Shown piece by piece: positions 17,681 to 27,101 of a DNA stretch of 64,000 bases. The translations under genes were made by a program, and so were the position numbers. This stretch comes from SB11 sp037968475 (GTDB taxonomy: Bacteria > Bacteroidota > Bacteroidia > UBA8524). Within the stretch, counting starts at the first letter, position 1; each line of letters begins with the position of its first letter. The stretch is taken from positions 62,001 through 126,000 of the forward strand of contig JBBKVO010000013.1 in assembly GCA_037968475.1 (NCBI GenBank). The letters are read 5' to 3'. Below the pieces are notes generated by a model. It was not told the DNA's origin. It did no database searches and was given only the letters and a program-made list of their open reading frames with translations.

Positions 17681-20113
17681 ATGAAGAAAATACTACTGAT
17701 ACTATTACTATTTGTTGCCGCCACAGCTACACAAGCCCAACAGTTTGTGTGCCACCCATACGACGAAAGCCTTGCCCCGCGTGAACATCCTATTGATATG
17801 TTAAAAATGAAACTAGAAGTTAGCTTCGCCCCCGAACAAAAACTGGTAATAGGTAAGGTAAGCCACACCTTTACTCCCCTGCAAAAAACCGTCGACAGTA
17901 TATTTTTCGATGCCCCCGCCATACGTATCAAAACAGCAAAGCTTGATGGTAAAGACATTAAATTTACCAGCACAGCCACAGGTGTAGTGGTATACCCATC
18001 TCCAGTGCTAACTTGGGATAAAGAATATACCCTTGTTTTTGAATACGAAGCCAACCCCAAACGCGGTATTTATTTTATAGGTTGGGATTTGCCCGAAACT
18101 ACCACCAACACCAACCCTTGGCGCACCCGCCGTCAAGTATGGACGCAAGGGCAAGGCATAGACAATCGCCATTGGATACCCATGTACGATGATGCCAACG
18201 ATAAATTTATTACTGAAACTGTTATCACCTTTAACAGCAAATACAAAGTTTTATCAAACGGAAATAAACTGGCCGAAAAAGACAACAGCAACGGTACCAA
18301 AACATGGCATTATACTATGACCAAACCCCATGCAGGCTACCTGTTAATGTTGGGTATTGGAGATTATGCCGTGCAAGAACGTAAAACCAAACGCGGTACA
18401 CCGCTACATTTTTATTACTACCCTGATTTGGCCGACCGTGCCGAACCTGTATACCGCCACAGCGAAGAAATGTTTACCTTTTTAGAAAAAGAAACAGGGA
18501 TTAACTACCCTTGGGAAAGCTACTCGCAAATAATGGTACAAGATTTTATTTACGGTGCAATGGAAAACACCACTGCTACCATTTTTGGCGACTTTTTTAA
18601 TGTAGATAAACGCGCCTACCTCGATCGTAATTATGAAGGTGTAAACTGCCACGAGCTAACCCACCAATGGTTTGGCGATTATATAACCCACCGTACCTTT
18701 AGCGAAATTTGGCTGCACGAAAGCTACGCCACCTATTTCCCCAAACTGATGCTAAAAGAAAGCGAAGGAATAGAAGCCTACCAATGGGCTGAAAAAGCCG
18801 AAATGGACAGGGCACTTGAGGCAGGCAAAAAAGACAGCTACCCCATTCGCCACATAAAAGGCGGTTCGGCAAGGTCGTACCCCAAAGGGTCAACAGTTAT
18901 TGCTATGTTAAAATACGTTTTGGGCGAAGCCGAATTTAACCGCGCACTAAACCATTACCTTAAAACCCATGCCTATAAAAATGTTGAAACCAACGATTTG
19001 TACCAAGCCATACAAGATGTACTAGGCAAATCGCCCGATTGGTTTTTTGAGCAATGGATATACAAAGGCGGCGAACCGCACTACCAAGTGAAATGGGAAG
19101 ATATTAGAACTGAACCTGCACGCATTACCCGCATCACCACAAAACAAATACACGAGCGCAACGATTGGACAGGCTTGTTTAAAATGCCTTTTGATATAGA
19201 AGTATATTATACCGATGGCAGCCATAGCACCCAACGCGCTTGGATACAAAACGAAACCGATGTTGTGGATATACCTAATACTAAAGGTTTAGAAGTGAGC
19301 TATGTAATTTTTGATGCAGGCAACCATGTACTTAAAAATATCACTTTTGAACGCAGTTTTGAAGAACTAAGTCAGCAAGCATTAACGGCTGTTGAACCTA
19401 TTGATCGTTATCTTGCTTTACTTGAGCTAGACAAAACCCCAATTGATAAAAAGCGGGAACTACTGCAAAAAATATACAGCAATGAGAGTTTTTACGGTAT
19501 GCGTGCCGAAGCTGCAAAACAATTAGCTAATGACACAAAAAGTACTGAGTATATCAAAAAAGCATTAACGGATAAAGATGTACACGTGCGCAAAGCGGTG
19601 CTTAACGCTACAACTACTATCCCTATGGATTTGCTTACCAATTTTGAAGCCTTGCTAAAAGATTCATCGTACAACGTGGTAGAAACTGCATTGGTGAAAC
19701 TGTGCGAGCAATATCCTGATATGACAGAACGCTTTTTAGAGCCAACCAAAAACGATATTGGTATGAACAATGCTGTGCGTATAGTGTGGCTTGAAAAAGC
19801 AGGCACAGTGAGCAATACCGCTAAACAAGAACATTGGAGGCAAATAGCTTCATTTGCTGGTGCTGAGTATGAATTCCGTACCCGCATAAATGCTTTTGAT
19901 GCCCTAAAACGCCTTAATTATTTTGACGAGCTTACCTTTAAAAACCTGCTTAATGCCAGTATATCTCCCAACGGACGTTTGGCCGCACCGGCATATAGCG
20001 CATTGGAGTTTTTTGCTAAACAATCGGCATACCAAGCCAATATAAGGATATATGTAAAAAATCTGAAAGCTACTGATGATGAAACAGTAGTGATAAAACG
20101 TTTAGGCTTTTAA
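17681..20113 (+). CDS. M1 family zinc aminopeptidase
   Basis: An 810-residue exported metallopeptidase that removes N-terminal residues from peptides. Signal peptide residues 1-19 (ending ATQAQ). N-terminal beta domain to about residue 215. Catalytic domain with substrate-binding GAMEN at 292-296, zinc motif HELTH at 324-328 and third ligand E347 in HESYA. The C-terminal third (about 560-810) is alpha-helical with HEAT-like repeats (for example AAKQLANDTKSTEYIKKAL), as in ERAP/TRF2-type M1 enzymes. All catalytic residues are intact. It probably acts in the periplasm on imported peptides. Own promoter; a terminator follows. Confidence 0.95.
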   Translation: MKKILLILLLFVAATATQAQQFVCHPYDESLAPREHPIDMLKMKLEVSFAPEQKLVIGKVSHTFTPLQKTVDSIFFDAPAIRIKTAKLDGKDIKFTSTATGVVVYPSPVLTWDKEYTLVFEYEANPKRGIYFIGWDLPETTTNTNPWRTRRQVWTQGQGIDNRHWIPMYDDANDKFITETVITFNSKYKVLSNGNKLAEKDNSNGTKTWHYTMTKPHAGYLLMLGIGDYAVQERKTKRGTPLHFYYYPDLADRAEPVYRHSEEMFTFLEKETGINYPWESYSQIMVQDFIYGAMENTTATIFGDFFNVDKRAYLDRNYEGVNCHELTHQWFGDYITHRTFSEIWLHESYATYFPKLMLKESEGIEAYQWAEKAEMDRALEAGKKDSYPIRHIKGGSARSYPKGSTVIAMLKYVLGEAEFNRALNHYLKTHAYKNVETNDLYQAIQDVLGKSPDWFFEQWIYKGGEPHYQVKWEDIRTEPARITRITTKQIHERNDWTGLFKMPFDIEVYYTDGSHSTQRAWIQNETDVVDIPNTKGLEVSYVIFDAGNHVLKNITFERSFEELSQQALTAVEPIDRYLALLELDKTPIDKKRELLQKIYSNESFYGMRAEAAKQLANDTKSTEYIKKALTDKDVHVRKAVLNATTTIPMDLLTNFEALLKDSSYNVVETALVKLCEQYPDMTERFLEPTKNDIGMNNAVRIVWLEKAGTVSNTAKQEHWRQIASFAGAEYEFRTRINAFDALKRLNYFDELTFKNLLNASISPNGRLAAPAYSALEFFAKQSAYQANIRIYVKNLKATDDETVVIKRLGF

Positions 20114-20130
20114 TCCATTATAAACACTAA

Positions 20131-20170
20131 TAAAAATGGGATAGAAGTTTAACTTCTATCCCATTTTTAT
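20131..20170. terminator. Bidirectional terminator
   Basis: AAAAATGGGATAGAAGTT and its complement AACTTCTATCCCATTTTT around a short loop; A-rich on the left, T-rich on the right. Serves the convergent M1 peptidase gene and the plug gene. Confidence 0.88.
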
Positions 20171-20188
20171 TTAACAGATTATTTTTTC

Positions 20189-21469
20189 TTATTTCTTTTC
20201 AGAATTGGTATTAAGGCGTTGAAAGCCCAATAACTCGTGGTAATCTAAAAACTGATTGCGTACGTAATAAAATATGTAGTAATCGTTTTCAGTATTCATA
20301 AAATTACCTTCGGTGAAAATAGTTTCAGGCAATTGGGTTACATCTTGGGGCTGTGTAACGTACATATAATCGTAATACCCCTGTTTTAGCAATGCTTTAC
20401 CTTGATAGGCTTTTATTTCAGGATTGTACGTCATTTTAAACTGTTCTTGTATACGCCAATCGGCCAACTCGCCCATTATATATACACTATCAGGAAAAGG
20501 GTTTTCGCTTTGTAGGGTAAAATATACCCAAGTATAATCACCATCAACATTGCCATTGCTACCGTCGCGATTTTCAACTACCCGTCGGCCGTTATAATCA
20601 ATAATATTTATGTGTCGTTTAAAAGCACGAACTTCATCTTTAAGCAAAACGCTATGGTACACGCCATCCTCAAAAAACTTCTTTTCCACGTTCATACTGG
20701 CAAAGCGCAGGCTACGGGTATCGTAAAACCTAAACTCGTTTATACCGCCAAATACATTCTCTTCTTCGTAGTTATAGGTAAGGTCGGTACCATTTACAAA
20801 CTGAGGTTTTAAACCTGTAATGGCATTGTTTTGCCAATAGTTTTGGATCATAACCACACGGGTATCTTGAAAAGGGTTTACCACCAAGTAATTTTTGGTA
20901 TTAGCTATAAAATCAACCTCTTGTTTATTAAACCTAAAATCGGGACGGGTGGCAGGATGTACATTTCCTGTAATACCTATTTTATTATCTAAAAGATAGA
21001 AACGGCGGGTAAGCACAAGGTCGTTCTCATCAAAATTGCGGTATACTTTCAGCAAATAATTGCCTGATATTTTGGGTTTTATATCAGCCGTAGGAAACTC
21101 TAACTGATAGTTTACGTACTTTATATAGGTATTGTTAGAGTAAGTAAACTTATCAATAGTGCTATACATATTCCCTTCAAGGTATTGCATAGGTTGCAAA
21201 TCGCTAGGTGTCCAATCGCTATTGCAATGCACAAAAGTGTACTGAAAGTACTCGTTTCTATTGCCCACTTGGTCAAACATAAGCGTTAGCTTATCGTTCG
21301 ATTCCATACCTAGCACAGGCATGTGGTCTTTGGTGCTGGTTTGGTATAGCTGTATGGTACGTATTTCGTCTTCGTATATGTAGTTATCATACCTAAGCTC
21401 TTTACTACCTTGGGCACTAACACCCATAGCTATGCAAAACAACAGACCAAACAAAATGTACTTTTTCAA
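20189..21469 (-). CDS. Type IX secretion system plug protein (DUF5103)
   Basis: A 426-residue protein of the DUF5103 family, now described as the plug of the T9SS translocon SprA/Sov. The signal peptide is MKKYILFGLLFCIAMGVSA. The segments KELRYDNYIYEDEIRTIQLY and FTYSNNTYIKYVNYQLEFP fit its N-terminal beta-rich domain. A C-terminal region with PFPDSVYIMGELADW resembles a carbohydrate-binding-like beta fold. The start is TTG, since no ATG precedes the signal peptide. It is last in an operon after ribBA and an ABC-F gene. Its presence implies the organism secretes proteins by T9SS (gliding or surface enzymes), although no other T9SS genes are in this window. Confidence 0.85.
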   Translation of the reverse strand: MKKYILFGLLFCIAMGVSAQGSKELRYDNYIYEDEIRTIQLYQTSTKDHMPVLGMESNDKLTLMFDQVGNRNEYFQYTFVHCNSDWTPSDLQPMQYLEGNMYSTIDKFTYSNNTYIKYVNYQLEFPTADIKPKISGNYLLKVYRNFDENDLVLTRRFYLLDNKIGITGNVHPATRPDFRFNKQEVDFIANTKNYLVVNPFQDTRVVMIQNYWQNNAITGLKPQFVNGTDLTYNYEEENVFGGINEFRFYDTRSLRFASMNVEKKFFEDGVYHSVLLKDEVRAFKRHINIIDYNGRRVVENRDGSNGNVDGDYTWVYFTLQSENPFPDSVYIMGELADWRIQEQFKMTYNPEIKAYQGKALLKQGYYDYMYVTQPQDVTQLPETIFTEGNFMNTENDYYIFYYVRNQFLDYHELLGFQRLNTNSEKK

Positions 21470-21507
21470 ACGCGGTTGCTTTAAAGGTTTATTGCCAATA
21501 CAAAAGG

Positions 21508-23427
21508 TTATACTTCCAACGCTAGCAGTTGCTCAAAAATTGCCTCGTAGCGTTTATTGGCTTCTTCAAGTTTAGCCAAAACTGCCGAGTATTCGGTATG
21601 TAAAGTGGCTATTTTTTGTGCATCACTCACGTTTTCATCTTGTCCCATTTGGGTTTCAAGTACCTCTTTTTGGCTGTTTAGTTCGGCTACGGCTGCCTCG
21701 GCTGTTTCAAGTTCTTTGTTTAGCTTTTTTTGGTCGGCAGCGTTATTGTTATTGGCTGTAGTCGTTTTTTCTTTTGCTGGCTCAGCTTTAAACTTGGCTA
21801 TTTTAGGCTGTGGATTGCTTTTCATTTCAGCCTCACGACGTTTGCGCCACTCTTCGTACTCATCATACGTGCCTACATATTCTTTTAGCTCGTGGTCTTC
21901 AATCCACCAAATTTTATTAGCTATTTGCGATACAAAATGCCTATCGTGCGATACAACTATAAACGTACCCTCATATTGCTGCAAAGCCTGTATTAAAATA
22001 TTAATACTCTGCATATCCAAGTGATTGGTAGGCTCATCCAGTAGCAAAAAATTGGCTTCACTTAGCAGGGTTTTGGCAAGGGCTACCCTTGCTTTCTCTC
22101 CACCCGATAGAACTTTAATTTTTTTGAAAACATCATCACCCGTAAACAAAAAGCAACCTAAAACGGTACGCAACTCTTGGTCTTTACGTTCGGGTGCAAA
22201 ATGCTGCATTTCGGTTAAAATCTCGTAGTTTAAATTTAGAGATTCTAACTGATGCTGGGCATAAAATGCCTCGCGTACATTGTGTCCTTTTTCTGATTTC
22301 CCTTCTACTTGCTCTCTTTGGGTGATAATACGCAAAAGGGTAGATTTTCCTTTTCCGTTGGCACCAATAAGGGCTATTTTATCGCCCCTAACTATTTGCC
22401 CATTGGCTTTATCAAGTATCACATTGCTGCCATAGCTTTTTGATACGTTTTGAAGCTCTGATACTATTTTACCCGATTGTTGGTTGACAGTGAAACGCAG
22501 GTTTATTTTGGTATTATCATCCTGAACCTCATCCACACGATCGAGTTTATCTAACAGTTTTTGACGACTTTGTGCGGCTGTAGCTTTTGAAGCTTTTGCT
22601 TTAAATCGTTCTATAAAACGCTCTTGTTGCTTTATATAGTTTTGTTGATTATCAAAGGCTTTTTGCTGCAAATCATCACGCTCGGCTTTCGAATCAAGAT
22701 AAAACTCAAAGTTACCGGGGTATATTGTGATTTTTTGGAAAGCTACCTCTGCTATTTTGTTTACTACTTTATCCAAGAAGTAACGATCGTGAGATACCAC
22801 AACCACACTACCTTCGTAGGTTTTAATATACTCTTCCAACCACTCTATCGAGGGTAAATCCAAGTGATTCGTAGGCTCATCCAGCAACAGCACATCGGGT
22901 TTCTGCAATAGCAATTTTGCCAACATTACCCGCATACGCCACCCTCCCGAAAATTGCGAAAGTGGTTTTTGCAACTCGGCAGTGGTAAAACCCAAACCTT
23001 CTAATACTTCTTCAGTTTTGTGGTGAATATTGTAACCGTCCAAACCTTCGTATTCGGTTTGTTTGGTAGCCAACTCGTTCATAATAGCGTCGCTTTGATC
23101 TTCGACCATGCGCTCGTATATATCAGCAATTTGTTTCTCTAGCTCTAGCACACGACCAAAAGCCATCAAAGCCACGTTTAGTATACTCTCGTTACTTTCG
23201 TAACTTAATAAGTCTTGATTAAGGAAACCAATCGTTAAATCTTTTGGTTTCGACATCGAGCCTGATGTAAGGCTATACTCGCCGGTTATCACTCGCAACA
23301 GGGTCGATTTTCCTGTTCCGTTTTTGCCTATAAGACCAAAGCGATCGCCCGGTCTGATATTCCAATTGGTATCTTTATAAAGGTATCGTCCACCAAAATC
23401 GAACGAAAAATTAGTTAAGTCTATCAT
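21508..23427 (-). CDS. ABC-F family ATPase (Uup/EttA-like)
   Basis: A 639-residue cytosolic ABC-F protein with two nucleotide-binding domains in tandem and no membrane segments. The first Walker A is GKNGTGKS (residues 34-41) and the second GANGKGKS; the signature motifs are FSGGW and LSGGEK. The inter-domain linker (about 240-310) is charged. A C-terminal coiled coil (DQKKLNKELETAEAAVAEL) follows, as in Uup. Such proteins act on ribosomes, resolving stalled or antibiotic-blocked complexes. A second ABC-F gene lies at 54.3 kb. The gene sits 8 bp from ribBA upstream and 38 bp from the plug gene downstream, so all three are probably co-transcribed. Confidence 0.93.
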   Translation of the reverse strand: MIDLTNFSFDFGGRYLYKDTNWNIRPGDRFGLIGKNGTGKSTLLRVITGEYSLTSGSMSKPKDLTIGFLNQDLLSYESNESILNVALMAFGRVLELEKQIADIYERMVEDQSDAIMNELATKQTEYEGLDGYNIHHKTEEVLEGLGFTTAELQKPLSQFSGGWRMRVMLAKLLLQKPDVLLLDEPTNHLDLPSIEWLEEYIKTYEGSVVVVSHDRYFLDKVVNKIAEVAFQKITIYPGNFEFYLDSKAERDDLQQKAFDNQQNYIKQQERFIERFKAKASKATAAQSRQKLLDKLDRVDEVQDDNTKINLRFTVNQQSGKIVSELQNVSKSYGSNVILDKANGQIVRGDKIALIGANGKGKSTLLRIITQREQVEGKSEKGHNVREAFYAQHQLESLNLNYEILTEMQHFAPERKDQELRTVLGCFLFTGDDVFKKIKVLSGGEKARVALAKTLLSEANFLLLDEPTNHLDMQSINILIQALQQYEGTFIVVSHDRHFVSQIANKIWWIEDHELKEYVGTYDEYEEWRKRREAEMKSNPQPKIAKFKAEPAKEKTTTANNNNAADQKKLNKELETAEAAVAELNSQKEVLETQMGQDENVSDAQKIATLHTEYSAVLAKLEEANKRYEAIFEQLLALEV

Positions 23428-23435
23428 TTATTATC

Positions 23436-24659
23436 TTAGGCAATCAAATCTTTAAGGTCGTGCCCCATCTTCTCTTTCTTTGTATCTAAATATTTTTTAT
23501 TGTGGGGGTTGGCTTTTACTTGCAAAGGCACAGTATCCACAATCTCTAATCCGTAGCCAATAAGTCCCGCACGTTTGGTGGGGTTGTTGCTTATCAGCCT
23601 CATTTTGCAAATGCCCAAGTCGCGCAATATTTGCGCACCCACGCCATAGTCGCGTTCGTCCATTTTAAAACCAAGTTTTATATTGGCTTCAACAGTGTCC
23701 AAACCTTGTTCTTGTAGTTTGTAGGCTTTTAGCTTGTTTAACAAACCTATGCCTCTACCCTCTTGGTTTATGTATAACACAACGCCTTTGCCTTCATTTT
23801 CAACTATTTGCATAGCATTGTGCAGTTGTTCGCCACAATCGCAACGCATAGAGCCAAAAATATCACCTGTAACGCACGATGAGTGCACACGTACCAAAAC
23901 AGGTTCGTTTTCTTCCCAAGTGCCTTTTACAAGTGCCAAATGCTCTTCGCCAGTGTATATCTGTTTGTAGGCCACTAGGTCAAAATCGCCATAAACGGTA
24001 GGCATACGCACTGATATTTCACGTTTTATAAGACTTTCTTTTTTCAGTCGGTAGGCTATTAAGTCTTTTATCGAGCACACTTTTAAGTCATGCTTCTTGG
24101 CTACCTCCATCAAATCGGGTAGACGAGCCATGCTTCCATCTTCGTTTAGTATTTCTACTATACAGCCTGCGGGCTCAAAACCTGCTAAACGAGAAAAATC
24201 GATAGCGGCTTCGGTATGGCCTGCGCGGCGTATTACGCCTTCGGTTTTGGCTTTTAAGGGGAAAATATGTCCGGGGCGACCTAATTCATCGGGTGTAGTA
24301 TCTTTATCTACCAATGCCTGCACTGTTTTTGCACGATCAGAAGCTGATATACCTGTGGTGCAACCCTTGCCTAATAAATCAACCGATACGGTAAAGGCTG
24401 TTTCGTGAGTGGCGGTATTTTTGCCTACCATCATTTCCAAATCCAACTCATTACAGCGTTCTTCGGTAAGGGGTACGCATATAAGCCCGCGACCTTCGCG
24501 CGCCATAAAGTTTATCATTTCAGGCGTAACATTACGTGCGGCGGTAAGAAAATCGCCCTCGTTCTCGCGGTCTTCATCATCAACCACGATAATCATTTTG
24601 CCCTGTTTTATATCCTCAATACCCTCTTCAATGGTGTTGAGTTTGATATTTGATTTCAT
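23436..24659 (-). CDS. ribBA: Bifunctional DHBP synthase / GTP cyclohydrolase II
   Basis: A 407-residue fusion enzyme for the two entry steps of riboflavin synthesis. The N-terminal RibB domain (about 1-205) carries DDEDRENEGD and GHTEAAIDF, which bind metal and ribulose-5-phosphate. The C-terminal RibA domain (about 210-407) carries zinc cysteines in SSCVTGDIFGSMRCDCGE and the catalytic YINQEGRGIGL loop. Both active sites look intact. It leads a leftward operon with an ABC-F gene and the T9SS plug gene. A TACCTTTG box ends 4 nt before the ATG, so the mRNA is probably leaderless and no FMN riboswitch fits in front of it. Confidence 0.96.
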   Translation of the reverse strand: MKSNIKLNTIEEGIEDIKQGKMIIVVDDEDRENEGDFLTAARNVTPEMINFMAREGRGLICVPLTEERCNELDLEMMVGKNTATHETAFTVSVDLLGKGCTTGISASDRAKTVQALVDKDTTPDELGRPGHIFPLKAKTEGVIRRAGHTEAAIDFSRLAGFEPAGCIVEILNEDGSMARLPDLMEVAKKHDLKVCSIKDLIAYRLKKESLIKREISVRMPTVYGDFDLVAYKQIYTGEEHLALVKGTWEENEPVLVRVHSSCVTGDIFGSMRCDCGEQLHNAMQIVENEGKGVVLYINQEGRGIGLLNKLKAYKLQEQGLDTVEANIKLGFKMDERDYGVGAQILRDLGICKMRLISNNPTKRAGLIGYGLEIVDTVPLQVKANPHNKKYLDTKKEKMGHDLKDLIA

Positions 24660-24663
24660 GCCG

Positions 24664-24671
24664 CAAAGGTA
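24664..24671 (-). promoter_or_regulatory. Promoter -7 box for ribBA, leaderless start
   Basis: Read leftward, TACCTTTG matches TAnnTTTG and is followed after 4 nt (CGGC) by the ATG. The predicted transcription start coincides with the start codon. No clear TTG is visible 19-20 nt upstream. Confidence 0.6.
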
Positions 24672-24754
24672 CGGCTTTAAAAGGGGATTTTTGTTGGACG
24701 TTTTTGGATTTGAATATTAGTTGCTTAGAAGTTTTAAAGTTCATTTTACAATAA

Positions 24755-24795
24755 ACAACTCACCCAATATCAAAGATTGATATTGGGTGAGTTGT
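24755..24795. terminator. Perfect 19-bp inverted repeat between divergent promoters
   Basis: Left arm 24755-24773 (starts ACAACTCACCC) and right arm 24777-24795 are exactly complementary with a 3-nt loop AGA. Both adjacent genes start from here outward, so neither needs a terminator. Read leftward, the stem is followed by TTTATTG, as expected for a terminator of leftward genes lying further right. It may be the old terminator of the glycosyltransferase operon, cut off by insertion of the R-M genes (inference). Confidence 0.7.
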
Positions 24796-24818
24796 CCTTA
24801 AAATAATTTTAAAATTCA

Positions 24819-24849
24819 TTTGTTATTTTCGGATATGTCCGTAATTTTG
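24819..24849 (+). promoter_or_regulatory. Promoter of the methyltransferase gene
   Basis: TTTG (24819-24822), 19-nt spacer, TAATTTTG (24842-24849): a textbook Bacteroidota promoter. The downstream DNA to the ATG at 24876 has repeated TCCG units (24837-24873), for example TGTCCGTAAT, TGTCCGTGTCCG and CATCCGTAAA, which could be an operator for a self-regulating methyltransferase. Confidence 0.65.
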
Positions 24850-24875
24850 TCCGTGTCCGCAAAAACATCCGTAAA

Positions 24876-27101
24876 ATGATAAATGTTAAGTTTTACTTAG
24901 ATAAAATCGATAAAAATAAATTGTCTCCCATACATTTAGTTCTCCGCCAAAAGGATATACAAGTTAAAGTTGCAATAGGAGAAAAAATTAAAAAAAAGGA
25001 TTGGGATAATAAAACACAAACTGTTAAAGATTCCTGTATAAGTCATATCGGAATCAATAAATTTCTTTTTTTCTTAAAAAAAGAAATTGAAAAACATATT
25101 GAAACAACCCCTCATTTGCAACTAACTGACAAAAAAATTAAAGAGAAAATTCAACTACTTGTGCAAGGCAGGAAAGCAAATACTGAGGTCAAGCTAGTCA
25201 TCGAAAACGAAGACTATTATGAAGGTAAAGAAAAAGTTACGTTTATTGATTTATTTGCTGGTGCTGGTGGGTTTAGCGAAGGCTTTCTCCAAGCTGAAAA
25301 TGGAAATAAATTTTATGACTTCTTGTTAGCCAGTGACATAAATGAAAATTGTGAGTTAACTCATCTTGCTCGTTATAATTATCAACTTGGTCTTGACACT
25401 ACATTTTTGCGCCAAGATATATGTGAACCCAATTTTTTAGATAACCTTATACAAAATCTTGGAGGCTCACAAGTGGATGTAGTTTGTGGTGGCCCTCCTT
25501 GTCAAAGTTTTAGTTTAGCAGGTAAAAGAAAAAAATTTGACAAAAAGGATGATTTATTTGCGCACTATCTAAAAGTAATAAGACGACTAAGACCAAAATA
25601 TTTTGTAATGGAGAACGTAAAAGGTATCCTTACAAAAGAAAATGGCAATATAAAGGAGATGATCTTACAGGAGATTAAGTCAATTGTAGACTTAAAAGAA
25701 TTTCATAGATTACTTAACTTCATTTACAAATTAAAAAAGCTGGAAACTCATCAACAATTTCTCATTGAATCTTACCATTTAAGGCTTCAATTTGAAACTA
25801 CAATTGAAAAAGATCTTGAAAATCTTAAGGAAAAATATATTCAAAACATAGAAAGTAAATTTAAAGTATTAACACCAAAAATTGTTGACTATAAAACAAG
25901 TAAAACTGATTCAAAGATCAATTCTATAAGACATGGGTTTAACTTATTAAAAAGAATCCCCCAACTTGACTATATCAGAAAAAAAATAATCAATGAAAAG
26001 GCATTTTGTGATTTGGATAACGACTTCTTTGTAGATAATTTTGATCACTTTTTATCTAGTATTGATCCCCAATCAATTATACAAACAATTACTCGTGCGT
26101 TTAAGGATCTCAATATAATAAGTGATCATACTAATGATATTAATGAAATTATCAAATCTTTAGAAATCTATTCATCCTCATTTGATGAATGCATTAATGA
26201 TATAACAGTTATCGCAAAACAAGTAAACTTAGATAGCGAACTAAGTGAAATATTATCTCACATTAGATTGTATAATATTCAATCGCCATTTGTGGCAATG
26301 GCATCTAATTACGGTGTGCCGCAAAATAGGGAAAGGGTTTTATTTATCGGATGTAGAAAAGACCAACCATTAATTACAGAAATCCCACCAAGTGTTAGTA
26401 GTAAAGAAAAAGTAACTGTTTTTGAAGCAATATATGATCTGGATTTTGTTGGCAATGATGAAGAAAAGTTTGATTATGAAAAAGTTGATTTAAGAACAAA
26501 GTATAATGGAACAACCGAAAGGATGTCATCACTTCTAAAAAAACGAAGCATCGATGGTAAAATTAATTCTAATAAAGGTAAAACATACGCAGAATGGTCT
26601 TTTAAAGGTCGATTAAATGTTAGGTTTTCAAATGCAAAAAAACCATTTTATGTCAAAAATTTTGAAGAGCTTGAAAACCAACAAACCCATGTGGTTGCAC
26701 CATTACAAAATCATAAAACTAGTAAGCAAAATGAAGATGTAGTTAAAAGACTTGGAATTATTTTAAATGAAGGCGATTACGACCAAGCAAAACTAAAGTT
26801 AAAAGAAGTAGGACTTGAATCAGAAAAAAGAAATTACAATGTCTTAAAACCTAATTTACAAAGTCCAACAGTTTTGACAATACCTGATGACTATATTCAT
26901 TATTCACACCCCAGATCATTAACAGTAAGAGAAATGGCTCGTTTGCAATCATTTGATGATTCTTTTGTATTCCAAGGTAAAAGGTCAACGGGAGGAAACA
27001 AAAGAAAAATGGAGGTTCCACAATATACTTTAGTTGGAAATGCAATTCCACCTCTTATGGCAAGAGCAATTGCTATGGAAATTTTAAAAAAAATATCCTA
27101 A
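24876..27101 (+). CDS. DNA (cytosine-5) methyltransferase with integrase-like arm domain
   Basis: A 741-residue C5-cytosine methyltransferase, likely of a type II R-M system. Residues 1 to about 98 (MINVKFYLDKIDKNKLSPIH, then KKKDWDNKTQTVK) match the arm-DNA-binding domain found at the N-terminus of Bacteroidota tyrosine integrases. Motif I is FIDLFAGAGGFSEGF (from F123), motif IV GGPPCQSFS (nucleophile C209), motif VI MENV (E246), motif VIII QNRER (483-487), motif IX SLTVREMARLQSF and motif X VGNAIPP. Between VI and VIII lie about 235 residues where M.HhaI has about 40; the extra 190 residues are lysine-rich and helical. All catalytic residues are intact. AT-rich composition unlike neighbours suggests transfer. 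It overlaps the nuclease gene tail to tail. Confidence 0.92.
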   Translation: MINVKFYLDKIDKNKLSPIHLVLRQKDIQVKVAIGEKIKKKDWDNKTQTVKDSCISHIGINKFLFFLKKEIEKHIETTPHLQLTDKKIKEKIQLLVQGRKANTEVKLVIENEDYYEGKEKVTFIDLFAGAGGFSEGFLQAENGNKFYDFLLASDINENCELTHLARYNYQLGLDTTFLRQDICEPNFLDNLIQNLGGSQVDVVCGGPPCQSFSLAGKRKKFDKKDDLFAHYLKVIRRLRPKYFVMENVKGILTKENGNIKEMILQEIKSIVDLKEFHRLLNFIYKLKKLETHQQFLIESYHLRLQFETTIEKDLENLKEKYIQNIESKFKVLTPKIVDYKTSKTDSKINSIRHGFNLLKRIPQLDYIRKKIINEKAFCDLDNDFFVDNFDHFLSSIDPQSIIQTITRAFKDLNIISDHTNDINEIIKSLEIYSSSFDECINDITVIAKQVNLDSELSEILSHIRLYNIQSPFVAMASNYGVPQNRERVLFIGCRKDQPLITEIPPSVSSKEKVTVFEAIYDLDFVGNDEEKFDYEKVDLRTKYNGTTERMSSLLKKRSIDGKINSNKGKTYAEWSFKGRLNVRFSNAKKPFYVKNFEELENQQTHVVAPLQNHKTSKQNEDVVKRLGIILNEGDYDQAKLKLKEVGLESEKRNYNVLKPNLQSPTVLTIPDDYIHYSHPRSLTVREMARLQSFDDSFVFQGKRSTGGNKRKMEVPQYTLVGNAIPPLMARAIAMEILKKIS

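Noticed and set aside
24660..24760. FMN riboswitch in front of ribBA
   Set aside because: The promoter box is 4 nt before the ATG, leaving no room for a leader.
24876..25170. An integrase gene at the start of the methyltransferase
   Set aside because: Only the arm domain is present; no core-binding or catalytic R-H-R-Y domain follows, and the frame runs without break into the methyltransferase.
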